A stretch of DNA of 64,000 nucleotides from an uncultured Subdoligranulum sp. GTDB lineage: Bacteria; Bacillota; Clostridia; Oscillospirales; Ruminococcaceae. The notes under the pieces are model-generated. The model had not been told where the DNA came from, did no database searches, and saw nothing but the letters and a program-made list of their open reading frames with translations. Below, piece after piece: positions 33,805 to 42,301 of this stretch. Within the stretch, counting starts at the first letter, position 1. Every line of letters begins with the position of its first letter. The stretch covers positions 434,001 through 498,000 of the forward strand of contig NZ_OZ007030.1 in assembly GCF_963931595.1 (NCBI RefSeq), given 5' to 3'. A program made the position numbers and the translations under genes.

Positions 33805-35234
33805 GTCGCCGCAATACCATCAGCCGGGAGTTTTTCTCCACCATTGCGGTGGTGCTGATCCTGGGACTCAGCGTCATGTGCGCCATCCAGACGGCGCTGT
33901 CGGCGGCCTACTTTGTGGGGGAGCGGCGCACTGCGCTCACGGCCATCCTGGACGGTGCCAGCGCTCTGAGCCAGCGCCTGGCCGAGGAGGGCGACATCGT
34001 CACCAAGCCGCTGGGGGACGACCGCGCCCAGGAAGCCCGAAACGGGTTTGAGCTGTTCAACACCACCTCGGGGGCGCTGGTCTTTGTGGCGGCGGAGGAC
34101 GGTCGGGTGCTGCTGCATACCGACGGCGGCGACTTTACTGACCAGGCTGTGCCCCGGGACCTGCTGGACGAGATGGATGCCGGCGGCGACGTGTTCGACG
34201 CCGGCACGCTGGGCGGTGTCTACAGCGGAAAATACTACACGGCCGGGCGTCGCATCGATGTGGACGGCTCGGCGGGGTATCTCTTTGCCGCCAGTCCCAT
34301 GACGGCGCTGGGCTCCTACATCATGGACATGCTGGTGATGTTCGGCATCTCGGCGGCGGCCATCCTGCTGCTTTGCAGCCTGCTGTGCTGGGTGCTGGCC
34401 AAGCGGATCACCGGCCCCATCGAGGATATCAGCGAGGCGGCCCGGCGGCTGGGCAGCGGGGATTTCACGGCCCGCGCGCCGGTGGACGGCTGTGTGGAGC
34501 TGGCGGATTTTGCCACCACCTTCAACAACATGGCCATGCGGCTGCAGACCATCGACAATTCCCGGGGCCAGTTCATGGGCAACATCGCCCACGAGCTGCG
34601 CACCCCCATGACCACCATCAAGGGCTTCATCGACGGCATGCTGGACGGCACCATCCCGCCGGAGGAAAACCAGCACTACCTGACCATCGTCTCCCAGGAG
34701 ACGGGGCGTCTGGCGCGGCTGGTGCAGAACATGCTGGACATCACCAAGCTGGAGGCCGGCGAGGTGCCGGTCCACGCCCAGAGCTATGATCTGTGGAAGA
34801 CCGTCACCGACGTGGTGCTCAGCGACGAGCAGCGCATCGAGGACGGCAAGATCGATATCCAGGGACTGGGTGGTCCGCCGCTGGCCATCTACGCCGACCC
34901 GGACTTTGTGCACCAGGTGGTCTACAACATTGTGGACAACGCCATCAAGTTCACCCCGGCGGGCGGGACCATCTCCTTTGCGGCCCAGAAGAAGGGCAAT
35001 ATGGTGGAGGTCCGCATCGAAAACACCGGCGCCGGCATCGCGCCGGAAGCGCTGCCCTTTGTCTTTGAGCGGTTCTACAAGGAGGACCGTTCCCGTGGCA
35101 TGAACACCCGGGGCAGCGGCCTGGGACTGCATATCTGCAAGATCCTCATCAACCTGTCGGGCGGGCAGATCCATGCCGAGAGCGAGGAAGGCAAGTGGTG
35201 CCGCTTCGTTTTCACCCTGCCGGCCGGAAAATGA
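33801..35234 (+). CDS. Sensor histidine kinase with HAMP domain
   Basis: A 477-residue kinase. A membrane helix (about 12-35), a ~130-residue extracytoplasmic sensor domain and a second helix (about 172-198) lead into a HAMP linker (KRITGPIEDISEAARRLGSGDF). HisKA (NIAHELRTPMTTIKGF) and HATPase_c (NIVDNAIKFTP, GAGIAPEA, GSGLGLHI) follow. It is coupled to the regulator by an ATGA overlap and its transcript ends at the terminator 35238-35271. The ligand is unknown. Confidence 0.94.
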   Translation: MSRRNTISREFFSTIAVVLILGLSVMCAIQTALSAAYFVGERRTALTAILDGASALSQRLAEEGDIVTKPLGDDRAQEARNGFELFNTTSGALVFVAAEDGRVLLHTDGGDFTDQAVPRDLLDEMDAGGDVFDAGTLGGVYSGKYYTAGRRIDVDGSAGYLFAASPMTALGSYIMDMLVMFGISAAAILLLCSLLCWVLAKRITGPIEDISEAARRLGSGDFTARAPVDGCVELADFATTFNNMAMRLQTIDNSRGQFMGNIAHELRTPMTTIKGFIDGMLDGTIPPEENQHYLTIVSQETGRLARLVQNMLDITKLEAGEVPVHAQSYDLWKTVTDVVLSDEQRIEDGKIDIQGLGGPPLAIYADPDFVHQVVYNIVDNAIKFTPAGGTISFAAQKKGNMVEVRIENTGAGIAPEALPFVFERFYKEDRSRGMNTRGSGLGLHICKILINLSGGQIHAESEEGKWCRFVFTLPAGK

Positions 35235-35237
35235 ACA

Positions 35238-35271
35238 AAAAATCCCGGAAGCGTTTGCTTCCGGGATTTTT
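35238..35271. terminator. Bidirectional terminator between kinase and DEAD-box gene
   Basis: A perfect 15-bp stem (35238-35252 with 35257-35271) with a GTTT loop and A/T runs on both arms. Confidence 0.95.
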
Positions 35272-35273
35272 CA

Positions 35274-36461
35274 TTAAAAGTACGCCCTGATCTGGAACCG
35301 GTCCTGGGGTTTGGCCTCCTCCACGATGAGCTTCTCGTGATTGAAGTCAAACTTGACGCTCTTGCAGTCGTCCAGATTGCGGGTCAGCCGCAGCAGCTGA
35401 TCCACCCGCTTCTGTTCCTCCTTGGTATAGAACAGATAGCTGGCGCCCTCCTTGCGGGCACGGCCGGTGCGGCCGATGCGGTGGGTGTAGTGCTCGTTCT
35501 CCTCCGGCACATCGTAGTTGATGACGGCGTCCACGTCGGATACATCGATGCCCCGGGCCGCCACGTCGGTGGCCACCAGCACGGCGATCTCGCCGGCCTT
35601 GAACCGGGTCATGATGCGGTTGCGCTCCGCCTGGGACAGATCCCCGTGGAGGCAGTCCACGTTGAAGTTGAGCCGGGCCAGCTGGTTGGCCAGCATGCCG
35701 GTGTTATATTTGGTGTTGCAGAAGATCATCACCCGCTTGTACCCCTCGGACAGGATGATCTGGGCGGCGTCGGCCAGCTTGTCCCGGCCGGTGGTCAGCA
35801 GCTTGTACTGGGCGATCTTGGGGCTGGAATCCTCCACAGGCTGCACGCTCACCTCGGCGGCGTTGTGCTGGTAGAGCCAGCCGATATCCAGCACCTCCCG
35901 GCTGATGGTGGCCGAGAACATGGACAGGCTCTTGCGGTGTTTCATCAGGTCAATGATGTGCCGCACGTCCTTGTAGAAGCCCATGTTCAGCATCTCGTCG
36001 GCCTCGTCCAGCACCACGGTCTCCACGTCGGAAACATCGATGGCATGGTGGCGGTAATGGTCCATCAGCCGTCCCGGTGTGGCCACCACGATCTGGCAGC
36101 CTGCCTTCAGCTGGCGCTGCTGTTTTTCCAGCCCGGCGCCGCCGTAGACGCAGACGATTTTGATATCCGGCAAAAACTGGGCCAGATTCTGCAGGTCCTG
36201 GGCGATCTGCTGGGCCAGCTCCCGGGTGGGGCTCAGCACCACAGCCTGGGGCTTGAGAAGCTCCGGGTTCACTTTGGAAAGAATGGGGATGCCGAAAGCC
36301 ACCGTCTTGCCGGTGCCGGTGGGGGCTTTGGCGATCATGTCGTGGCCGTCCAGCATGAGGGGAATGGCCTTCTGCTGGATCTCGGTCATCTCGGTAAAGC
36401 CCATGGCCTGGGTGGCGTGGATGATCTCGGGCGCAACGTTGGTAAGCTCGGTAAACTGCAT
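35274..36461 (-). CDS. DEAD-box RNA helicase
   Basis: A 395-residue ATP-dependent RNA helicase. Motifs in order are Q motif (GFTEMTEIQQKAIP), I APTGTGKT, Ia PTRELAQQ, Ib TPGRL, II DEAD, III SAT, IV VMIFCNT, V TDVAARGID and VI HRIGRTGR. The short C-terminal extension lacks the DbpA RNA-binding domain, so it is a minimal DEAD helicase, perhaps for ribosome assembly, RNA decay or cold adaptation. AAAGGCAG precedes ATG 36461. It is monocistronic. Confidence 0.95.
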   Translation of the reverse strand: MQFTELTNVAPEIIHATQAMGFTEMTEIQQKAIPLMLDGHDMIAKAPTGTGKTVAFGIPILSKVNPELLKPQAVVLSPTRELAQQIAQDLQNLAQFLPDIKIVCVYGGAGLEKQQRQLKAGCQIVVATPGRLMDHYRHHAIDVSDVETVVLDEADEMLNMGFYKDVRHIIDLMKHRKSLSMFSATISREVLDIGWLYQHNAAEVSVQPVEDSSPKIAQYKLLTTGRDKLADAAQIILSEGYKRVMIFCNTKYNTGMLANQLARLNFNVDCLHGDLSQAERNRIMTRFKAGEIAVLVATDVAARGIDVSDVDAVINYDVPEENEHYTHRIGRTGRARKEGASYLFYTKEEQKRVDQLLRLTRNLDDCKSVKFDFNHEKLIVEEAKPQDRFQIRAYF

Positions 36462-36535
36462 AGCGTTTGTACTGCCTTTCGTAACGATTTACGGTCCTTT
36501 TATTATAACAGCCTTTCACAGGCCCCGCAAGCACC

Positions 36536-36562
36536 GAAAAGGCTCCCGCGGGGCGGGAGCCT
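36536..36562 (-). terminator. Terminator of the ricin-fold gene
   Basis: A 9-bp stem (36541-36549 with 36553-36561) with a GGG loop, followed on the minus strand by TTTT. Confidence 0.75.
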
Positions 36563-36573
36563 GAAAGTGCCCA

Positions 36574-37155
36574 TTACTTGTTTTTGCTGGCCCGGCGGGC
36601 GGATTTGCCGCTGGCCTTCTTGCCGGTCTGGGTGCGGGTGCTCTTGACGGCCTTGGCCGGCTTGGCGGGCGGCGCCTCCACCGGCTTGTCCATCAGGCGG
36701 TCGGGCACGGGTTCCAGCTTCCACAGCTGGTTCTCGCCGAACACGTCCTGCCAGATCTGGGCCTGGGTGCCGTTGTCCACCCGCATGCCCACCAGGTCGA
36801 TGACCTTGTCGGCCAGCACGTTGCGCAGCTTCACCTTGCCGCCGCCGGCTTCCACGATCTGCCAGCGCTGGCCCGCGCCGGAAGTCTGGCTCCACTGGTG
36901 GATCCAGGTGCCGTTGCCCACGCCGGACATGGCCAGATCCATGACCTTGCCGGTAAAGCGGTTCTTGATGCGGTACTCGCCCTCGCCGGCTTCCTCAAAG
37001 CGCCACTGCTGCCAGGGCTGGCCTTCGTAACTCCACAGGCGCACCGAGGCACCGTTCTCGGTATTGAAATCGGCCACCTCCAACACGCGGCCGTTGGCAG
37101 CGGCGATGGTATAGCATGCGTCGGGACGAATGATCGTCTGGGCAGATTTCTTCAT
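36574..37155 (-). CDS. Ricin-type beta-trefoil protein with basic tail
   Basis: A 193-residue protein. Residues about 8-150 form a beta-trefoil of the RICIN/RicinB-lectin_2 type with three repeats, each ending in a Q-x-W motif (WQQWRF, GQRWQIV, NQLWKL). No signal peptide is present, which is unusual for a lectin. The last 43 residues are Lys/Ala/Ser/Arg-rich (PAKPAKAV, GKKASGKSARR) like histone H1-type DNA-binding tails. It may bind a cytoplasmic glycan, nucleic acid or cell envelope component; the combination is unusual. AGGAGG precedes the ATG. Confidence 0.8.
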   Translation of the reverse strand: MKKSAQTIIRPDACYTIAAANGRVLEVADFNTENGASVRLWSYEGQPWQQWRFEEAGEGEYRIKNRFTGKVMDLAMSGVGNGTWIHQWSQTSGAGQRWQIVEAGGGKVKLRNVLADKVIDLVGMRVDNGTQAQIWQDVFGENQLWKLEPVPDRLMDKPVEAPPAKPAKAVKSTRTQTGKKASGKSARRASKNK

Positions 37156-37233
37156 GGTGGATTCCTCCTTTGTCAGGGCACCCGGAGAGAGCGCCCCACT
37201 GATTTCTTATATTATAACATGGACACTGCGCGC

Positions 37234-37308
37234 CGTTTTGCCAAACTTTGCCAGATTGATTTAGGCAAAACGCCGAGAACCGGGGCCAAAATGTCCTGCG
37301 TTTTGGCC
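37234..37308. repeat. Two short inverted repeats before mgsA
   Basis: CGTTTTGCC/GGCAAAACG (37234-37242 with 37264-37272) and GGCCAAAA/TTTTGGCC (37284-37291 with 37301-37308) lie upstream of the mgsA promoter. They could be operator or structured leader elements. No gene is visible in 37156-37413. Confidence 0.35.
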
Positions 37309-37326
37309 ATTTGTTTGCCCCGGCAC

Positions 37327-37355
37327 TTGCAATTTTGACGGAATTGTCCTATCAT
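37327..37355 (+). promoter_or_regulatory. Promoter of mgsA
   Basis: TTGCAA (37327-37332), a 17-bp spacer and TATCAT (37350-37355), 59 bp before the ATG. Confidence 0.7.
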
Positions 37356-37413
37356 ATAAAAGATACTATTGTTTCGGGGCCATGGTGGGTCCCAGAGGGA
37401 GAGAGTATTTGTC

Positions 37414-37818
37414 ATGAGAATCGCTTTGATCGCACACGATTCCCGCAAGGAATTGATGGCGCAGTTTTGTACGGCATACGTACGGATTTTGTCGGAGAAC
37501 GAGCTGGTTGCCACCGGCGTCACCGGCAAGATCGTCCACGATGCCACAGGACTGCCGGTGCGGTGTCTGTATCCGGGACGGCGGGGCGGTGCCGAGCAGA
37601 TCGCGGCCATGATCGGCTGCGGCGAGGTGGATATGCTGCTGCTGTTCCGGGACCCTGTGGCGGCCAAGCCCGGGGAACCCAACGATGTGACGCTGCTGCG
37701 GCTGTGCGATATGCACACCATCCCGGTGGCCACCAACATCGCCACCGCCGAGGTGCTGATCCACGGCCTGGAGCGCGGGGATCTTGCCTGGATCGAGCTG
37801 CAGCGGGGCCGGAAATAA
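37414..37818 (+). CDS. mgsA: Methylglyoxal synthase
   Basis: Converts dihydroxyacetone phosphate to methylglyoxal and phosphate, a bypass of lower glycolysis under phosphate limitation. The 134-residue length and family order fit: IALIAHDSRKELM, a TGVTGK phosphate loop, the GRRGGAEQIAAMI segment, the catalytic FRDPV and the C-terminal NIATAE. The usual SGPLGG loop is replaced by PGRRGG, a modest departure. ATG 37414 is chosen because AGAGGGAGAG lies upstream and the protein then starts at the conserved strand. Confidence 0.9.
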   Translation: MRIALIAHDSRKELMAQFCTAYVRILSENELVATGVTGKIVHDATGLPVRCLYPGRRGGAEQIAAMIGCGEVDMLLLFRDPVAAKPGEPNDVTLLRLCDMHTIPVATNIATAEVLIHGLERGDLAWIELQRGRK

Positions 37819-37827
37819 AGCAACAGC

Positions 37828-37861
37828 AAAGGGGCTGTTTCCATTGAGAAACAGCCCCTTT
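37828..37861. terminator. Terminator between mgsA and the PfpI-like gene
   Basis: A perfect 14-bp stem (37828-37841 with 37848-37861) with a 6-nt loop and T-rich tail. It can serve both convergent genes. Confidence 0.93.
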
Positions 37862-37872
37862 TGTGTTTTTGA

Positions 37873-38427
37873 TTATTGGTAGACGATGGCTTTCTTCACG
37901 CGGTCGGAATCCTCGGCGCTGCCCAGCAGCCGGGCCAGGGCCAGCGCAAAGGGAATGGCGGCGCCCAGCGCCTCGCCGGTGACGACGGTGCCGTCGATGG
38001 TCAGCGGCAGGCCGGTGTATTCGGCGCCGCCCTCGGTGAGCGCGCCGTCCATGCCGGGGTAGACGGTGGCCTTCTTGCCCTGGAGCACCCCGAAGCTGGC
38101 CAGCACGGTGGGGCCGGCGCAGATGGCGGCCACGATCTTGCCGGCCGCGGCGTAGTCCTGGCAGACCTTGCGCACGGTGGCGTCGGCCTTCAGGTTGTTG
38201 ACGCCCGGAATGCCGCCCGGCAGGATGCAGGCGTCATAGGCGCTGTAGTCCACCTCTTCGGCCAGCGCGTCGGCCACGATGTTCACATGGTGGGAGCTGG
38301 TCACGGTCTGGCTGCCGCCCACCGCGGCGATGGTGACTTCCACCCCGGCACGGCGCAGCAGGTCCACGCAGAGCAGGCCCTCGCATTCCTCCAGGCCCGG
38401 GGCAAAAAAGATAACGGCTTTTGACAT
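37873..38427 (-). CDS. DJ-1/PfpI family protein
   Basis: A 184-residue class I glutamine amidotransferase-like protein. The nucleophile elbow is AAICAGPTVL with the conserved Cys, and the family Glu is in APGLEECE near residue 13. It resembles the YajL/ThiJ (DJ-1) subgroup, which has been linked to protein deglycation and oxidative stress, although the activity is debated. Its position beside methylglyoxal synthase is suggestive because DJ-1 proteins are reported to act on methylglyoxal adducts. ATG 38427 has AGGAGG upstream. Confidence 0.9.
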   Translation of the reverse strand: MSKAVIFFAPGLEECEGLLCVDLLRRAGVEVTIAAVGGSQTVTSSHHVNIVADALAEEVDYSAYDACILPGGIPGVNNLKADATVRKVCQDYAAAGKIVAAICAGPTVLASFGVLQGKKATVYPGMDGALTEGGAEYTGLPLTIDGTVVTGEALGAAIPFALALARLLGSAEDSDRVKKAIVYQ

Positions 38428-38472
38428 AGGAAAATACCTCCTTTGTGGCATTGGGGTGTTGCGGCGGGTATA

Positions 38473-39225
38473 TTATTCCCAGCCGAACAGAAAACGGAAG
38501 CAACGGTCCAGCTGGCGGCGCCAGTCGGCTTCGCAGTGCCGTCCGTCCATCTGAAAATAGGGATAGACCGCGGCGCCCTTCTCGGTCAGAAGATGGGCCA
38601 CGGTGAGGGCGTTGTGGGTGTATTCGGCCAGCTGGTGCTGGTCCCGGGCCTCCCATTCGCCCCAGCTCAGGTAAAAGCGGCTGTCCCTGCGCAGGGTGGC
38701 GGCCTGCAGATCGGCCACCAGCAGCTCCATGCAGAGCCGCACCGACGGCGACAGGCAGGCTGCCTTGCTGAAAACATCGTTGTGCATGACGCCGGCGTAC
38801 AGGCTCATGAGTCCGCCCATGCTGGACCCGCCGATGGCTGTGTGGGCCCGGTCGGGCAGGGTGGGGTAGCGGGCGTCCATCCAGGGCTTGAACTCGCCCA
38901 CCAGCCAGTCCAGATAGGCCCGGCCGGTGCCGTGGATGCCGTCAAACCAGTCGGAATCGTAGGGGCAGTACTCCTCCAGCCGGCGGTTGCCCTCGTGGTT
39001 GCACTCGGGGGCCGCCACAATGGCTTCGGGGTGGCTGTCCAGATATTCCTTCAGCCCCCAGCAGGTGCCGTAGGTGGCGGTGGAATCAAAGAAGAGGTTG
39101 TGTCCGTCAAACATATACACCACCGGATACCGCTTGCCGGAAGTCTGCCAGTCGTCCGGCAGATAGAGAAAGACCTTGCGGTCCAGGCCGTAGGGGGTGA
39201 TCCGGGTGGTAAAGGTTTCGACCAT
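38473..39225 (-). CDS. Alpha/beta-hydrolase esterase (esterase D-like)
   Basis: A 250-residue cytoplasmic putative esterase. The strand VVYMFDGHNLFFD, the nucleophile motif GGSSMGG (Ser near residue 140) and the C-terminal His in MDGRHCEADWRR give the catalytic triad of the PF00756 group. Family members hydrolyse S-formylglutathione, acetylated sugars or siderophore esters; specificity is not readable here. It follows the PfpI-like gene's start by 46 bp in the same direction. AAAAGGAG precedes the ATG. Confidence 0.88.
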   Translation of the reverse strand: MVETFTTRITPYGLDRKVFLYLPDDWQTSGKRYPVVYMFDGHNLFFDSTATYGTCWGLKEYLDSHPEAIVAAPECNHEGNRRLEEYCPYDSDWFDGIHGTGRAYLDWLVGEFKPWMDARYPTLPDRAHTAIGGSSMGGLMSLYAGVMHNDVFSKAACLSPSVRLCMELLVADLQAATLRRDSRFYLSWGEWEARDQHQLAEYTHNALTVAHLLTEKGAAVYPYFQMDGRHCEADWRRQLDRCFRFLFGWE

Positions 39226-39330
39226 TTGGTCCGCACTCCTTTTAACAGAATCAGTGGGTTTGTTTTATTGTACCGCATTCGGCCGGCTTTTTCAATGTTC
39301 CGGCGGGATTTTGCACAGTTTGTCCCCCGA

Positions 39331-39360
39331 CAACAAAAGCGCCGGCTGGCAACCGGCGCT
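39331..39360 (-). terminator. Second terminator downstream of the ncRNA candidate
   Basis: A perfect 8-bp stem (39338-39345 with 39353-39360) with a 7-nt loop, followed on the minus strand by TTTTGTTGT. It is in tandem with the terminator at 39377-39406. Confidence 0.65.
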
Positions 39361-39365
39361 CAAGG

Positions 39366-39599
39366 GGAGAAAAACAAAACGGGACGGCCACTGCCCCGTC
39401 CCGTTTCAAAAAGAAGGAGAAAAACAGAACGTCTTGCCGCTCGTATATCGAACGGAACCCACCCCTCTACAAGTGGATGCCCTTCCAGGATGACCGGCAG
39501 GGCGCTCTGGTATTCTTCCTCTTTCCGGAAAGCCTTCATAAAAAAGCGCCTTGGTACGGCGGTGCAAACCAACCGTTCCAAAGCGTCATTGCTTTCTGT
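39366..39599 (-). ncRNA. Candidate structured non-coding RNA (~230 nt)
   Basis: A strong promoter (39606-39634) and a strong terminator (stem 39377-39387 with 39396-39406, then TTTTGTTTTT) enclose about 230 nt with no credible gene. An 85-codon frame exists, but it reads through the terminator hairpin and lacks a ribosome binding site. The 5' end (CAGAA) can pair with TTCTG near the 3' end. An inner GGAAC/GTTCC and a CTTTCCGGAAAG hairpin support an elongated rod. Size and shape recall 6S RNA, but I see no decisive family motif. Confidence 0.5.
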
Positions 39600-39605
39600 G
39601 CTTCT

Positions 39606-39634
39606 ATAGTACAACATTTCGGGTGCCTTTGCAA
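39606..39634 (-). promoter_or_regulatory. Promoter of the ncRNA candidate
   Basis: On the minus strand TTGCAA (39629-39634), a 17-bp spacer and TACTAT (39606-39611); start expected near 39599. Confidence 0.8.
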
Positions 39635-39685
39635 GGGGCAGACGTGTACAATGTGCTTAAAAAATGAGAGCTGTATTTGTACAAA

Positions 39686-40684
39686 TTATACAAGACCGGC
39701 GTTCTCCTTGGCCCGCTGGGTGATCTCCGGCAGCAGATCGCGGTAGCTCTGGGCGTCGGCGTCCCAGGTCTCGTAGCCGGGCTGGCCCCGGTGGTCGGTG
39801 AGATCATAATGGTCCAGCAGATAGTCCCCCAGGGCGGCGGTGACCTTCTCGGCGCCCAGCCAGTTCAGGTGGGTGCCGCCGTCCGCCGAGTCGGTGGTCC
39901 AGTCGATGCCGGGGTTGCTGTCCGCCATGTTGAAGTCCAGGTAGGGCACACCGTTTTCCTCGGCAAAGGCGGCGATGCCGTTGTGGCGGGCCAGGTTCCA
40001 GCCCAGCGCCGCCGGCACCGTGACGAGCAGCACCTGGCTGTCGTGGTCGGCGCAGAGCTGCAGGATGCGCTCCATGTAGAATTTCACCATCCAGGGGATG
40101 GATTCGCTGGCGCCGGTGTCGTACATGTAGTCCAGGTTGGGCCGGGCGGCCACGTCGGTGATGGGGGTGTAGCCCTTGTTCACATCCCGCCAGCTGTAGT
40201 CCTTCTCGGTGAAAAGGTTGTCGGGGCGCAGGTACTTCCAGTTGTCGTGGAAGCGCAGCAGCGGCAGCAGTTCGTCCGAGATGTCCCCCAGGGCGCTCTG
40301 CATGTAGGTCTCGCTGCTCTTTTTGGTGTAGGCGGGGGCCGTGCAGAGCACCACCACTTTGGGGCTTTGCTCCTCGTAGATCTGCTTCAGCCGGTAATAG
40401 ATGTTGTACATGGAAAGCCAGCCCGCCGCATAGGTGTAGCCGGTGATGCCGTGTTCGTCGTACCATTTCATGGGGGCGATACCCTGGGCGGCGTTGGAAT
40501 CGCCCAGCACCAGCACGTCGATGGTGTCGAAATCCTCCCCCAGGATGCCGCCCGCCGTGTACCCTTCCAGGTAGCGGTTGGATTCCGGCATCAGGTAATG
40601 GCCCACGGCCAGCACCAGCATGAGCAGCACCAGTAGAAAGGCGATGATGCGGAGGGCATTTTTTTGCCAGGTTTGTAAAGACAT
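39686..40684 (-). CDS. DltD-like/SGNH-fold membrane-anchored protein
   Basis: A 332-residue protein with one N-terminal membrane helix (about 10-32) and an extracytoplasmic SGNH-like domain: LVLGDSNAAQG carries the nucleophile Ser, and DGGTHLNWLGAEK gives the Asp/His pair. It is last in the dlt-type operon and occupies the DltD position, the enzyme that finishes D-Ala transfer to teichoic acid. Sequence similarity to classical DltD looks weak; AlgX-like acetyltransferases share the fold. ATG 40684 is used because GGGAG lies upstream; it is 31 bp after dltB. Confidence 0.7.
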   Translation of the reverse strand: MSLQTWQKNALRIIAFLLVLLMLVLAVGHYLMPESNRYLEGYTAGGILGEDFDTIDVLVLGDSNAAQGIAPMKWYDEHGITGYTYAAGWLSMYNIYYRLKQIYEEQSPKVVVLCTAPAYTKKSSETYMQSALGDISDELLPLLRFHDNWKYLRPDNLFTEKDYSWRDVNKGYTPITDVAARPNLDYMYDTGASESIPWMVKFYMERILQLCADHDSQVLLVTVPAALGWNLARHNGIAAFAEENGVPYLDFNMADSNPGIDWTTDSADGGTHLNWLGAEKVTAALGDYLLDHYDLTDHRGQPGYETWDADAQSYRDLLPEITQRAKENAGLV

Positions 40685-40715
40685 ACAGGATACTCCCGTC
40701 TGGTGATCGGTTTTA

Positions 40716-42284
40716 TCAGAACTGCGCATAGATGAAGGCGGCGGGATCGTAGTTGTCGCCGTAGGCGCCGAAGATCATCACCGCCAGCATGGCGCCGCAG
40801 TAGATCGCCCAGCGCAGCGGCAGCGGGCGGCGGGCGATGGCCTCCCGGATGGCGATGCCCCGCTCGTGGGCCAGGTCCACGGCCAGCAGTACCACGGCGC
40901 CCACCGCCAGCACGCCCAGGTCGGCGATATCCAGCTTGATGAGCAGGCTGCCGGTGTAGGGGCGGACCAGACTGGCCAGCATCTCCAGCGCCGCGCGGGT
41001 GCCGTTGGAGCGGAAGATCAGCATGCCCAGGTTGACCAGCACAAAGGTGCGCACCACCTGCCACAGCTTGTAGCCCCGGTGGTTGCGCCAGCGGGGCAGA
41101 GCGGGGAAGAACCGCAGCAGGGTGGGTTCAGCCGCCTCGCCCAGCCACTGGAGCACGAAGTAGTACAGGCCGTACACGATGTACAGCCAGCCGGCCCCGT
41201 GCCAGATGCCGATGGCCAGCCAGGTGAGCAGCAGCCCGGCCCAGACCGGCATGCTGCGGCCCAGCGCCGCGCCGAACCGGGTGCGGCACCATCTGCCGAA
41301 CCGCATCATGGGTTTACTGACGATGACGGGCTGGAAGACGTATTCCCGCAGCCAGGCACCCAGCGTGATGTGCCAGCGGCGCCAGAAATCGCTGACGCTG
41401 CGGGCAAAGAAGGGCTGGCGGAAGTTTTCTGTCAGCGGCACGCCGAAGCACTGGGCGGCGCCCAGCACCATGTCCATGCAGCCGGAAAACTCGGCGTAGA
41501 GCTGCAGGGTGTAGAGCAAAGTGCCCACCAGCACGGCGGCGCCGGAGTATTTGGTCCAGTCGTCAAAGACGGCCTTGACGTACATATTGGCCCGGTCGGC
41601 GATGATGAGCTTTTTCATCATGCCCCACAGGATGCGCTGCACGCCGAAGGTGAAGGCGCGGTAGTCCGGCCGGGGCGGGTTGAGCATGGCGGGGGCGATG
41701 CGGTCCCAGCGGTCAAAGGGGCCCTCCACCACATGGGGCCAGAAGCTCAGGTAGAGCAGCACCTGCCAGTAGTGGGCGGCGGGCCGGGTGGTGCCGCGGC
41801 GCACATCGAAGAGGTAGCTCAGTGCCATCAGCGTGAAGAAGCTGAGGCCCAGGGGCTGCACAAAGGAAGGAGCGGCGATCTGCCAGCCGAAGGGCAGCCG
41901 GCTCACCACCGCGTTGAGGGTGCGCACCAGGAAGGGCAGATATTTCAGCCAGACCAGCAGGCCCAGCAGCCCGGCCACCCCCACCGCCACAAGACTTTTC
42001 TGCAGGGCGGCAAACTGCTGTTTGGCGTCCTTGCGGGCGGGCTTGTCCAGCGCCGGAACGGTGGCCTCCTGCAAAGCCTGCAGACGGCCCAGCCCCAGGC
42101 CCAGCACCCAGGCCAGGGCGGCGGCCAGCAGCAGCCAGGCTGTGTAGGTGCCGGCGGTGAGCCAGTAGAAGATCAGGCTGCCCCCCAGCAGTGCCGCGGG
42201 CCGGTAGCGCTGGGGCAGCAGCGCCCAGGCCAGCCAGCACAGCGGCAGGAAGATACATAAGTAGGGAAAGGAATTGTATGCCAT
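40716..42284 (-). CDS. dltB: DltB-like MBOAT membrane O-acyltransferase
   Basis: A 522-residue protein with about 11 membrane helices. The MBOAT signature is clear: FSGCMDMVLGAAQCFG, RPFFARSVSDFWRRWHITLG-type block and the catalytic His in AIGIWHGAGW. It moves the activated acyl group from the carrier protein across the membrane. Neighbours dltC and dltA upstream and the SGNH protein downstream support a D-alanylation role. The related AlgI family uses the same fold for polysaccharide acetylation, but it does not pair with a carrier protein and adenylating enzyme. Start has GGGAGG. Confidence 0.88.
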   Translation of the reverse strand: MAYNSFPYLCIFLPLCWLAWALLPQRYRPAALLGGSLIFYWLTAGTYTAWLLLAAALAWVLGLGLGRLQALQEATVPALDKPARKDAKQQFAALQKSLVAVGVAGLLGLLVWLKYLPFLVRTLNAVVSRLPFGWQIAAPSFVQPLGLSFFTLMALSYLFDVRRGTTRPAAHYWQVLLYLSFWPHVVEGPFDRWDRIAPAMLNPPRPDYRAFTFGVQRILWGMMKKLIIADRANMYVKAVFDDWTKYSGAAVLVGTLLYTLQLYAEFSGCMDMVLGAAQCFGVPLTENFRQPFFARSVSDFWRRWHITLGAWLREYVFQPVIVSKPMMRFGRWCRTRFGAALGRSMPVWAGLLLTWLAIGIWHGAGWLYIVYGLYYFVLQWLGEAAEPTLLRFFPALPRWRNHRGYKLWQVVRTFVLVNLGMLIFRSNGTRAALEMLASLVRPYTGSLLIKLDIADLGVLAVGAVVLLAVDLAHERGIAIREAIARRPLPLRWAIYCGAMLAVMIFGAYGDNYDPAAFIYAQF

Positions 42285-42301
42285 ACCAAGCCTCCCGGGG
42301 C

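Noticed and set aside
33056..35234. Second two-component pair considered as part of the mobile element
   Set aside because: It lies right of attR, has host-like GC content and codon use, and has its own promoter outside the element.
39360..39617. An 85-codon minus-strand frame
   Set aside because: It passes through a strong terminator hairpin, has no ribosome binding site, and is better explained as a non-coding RNA.
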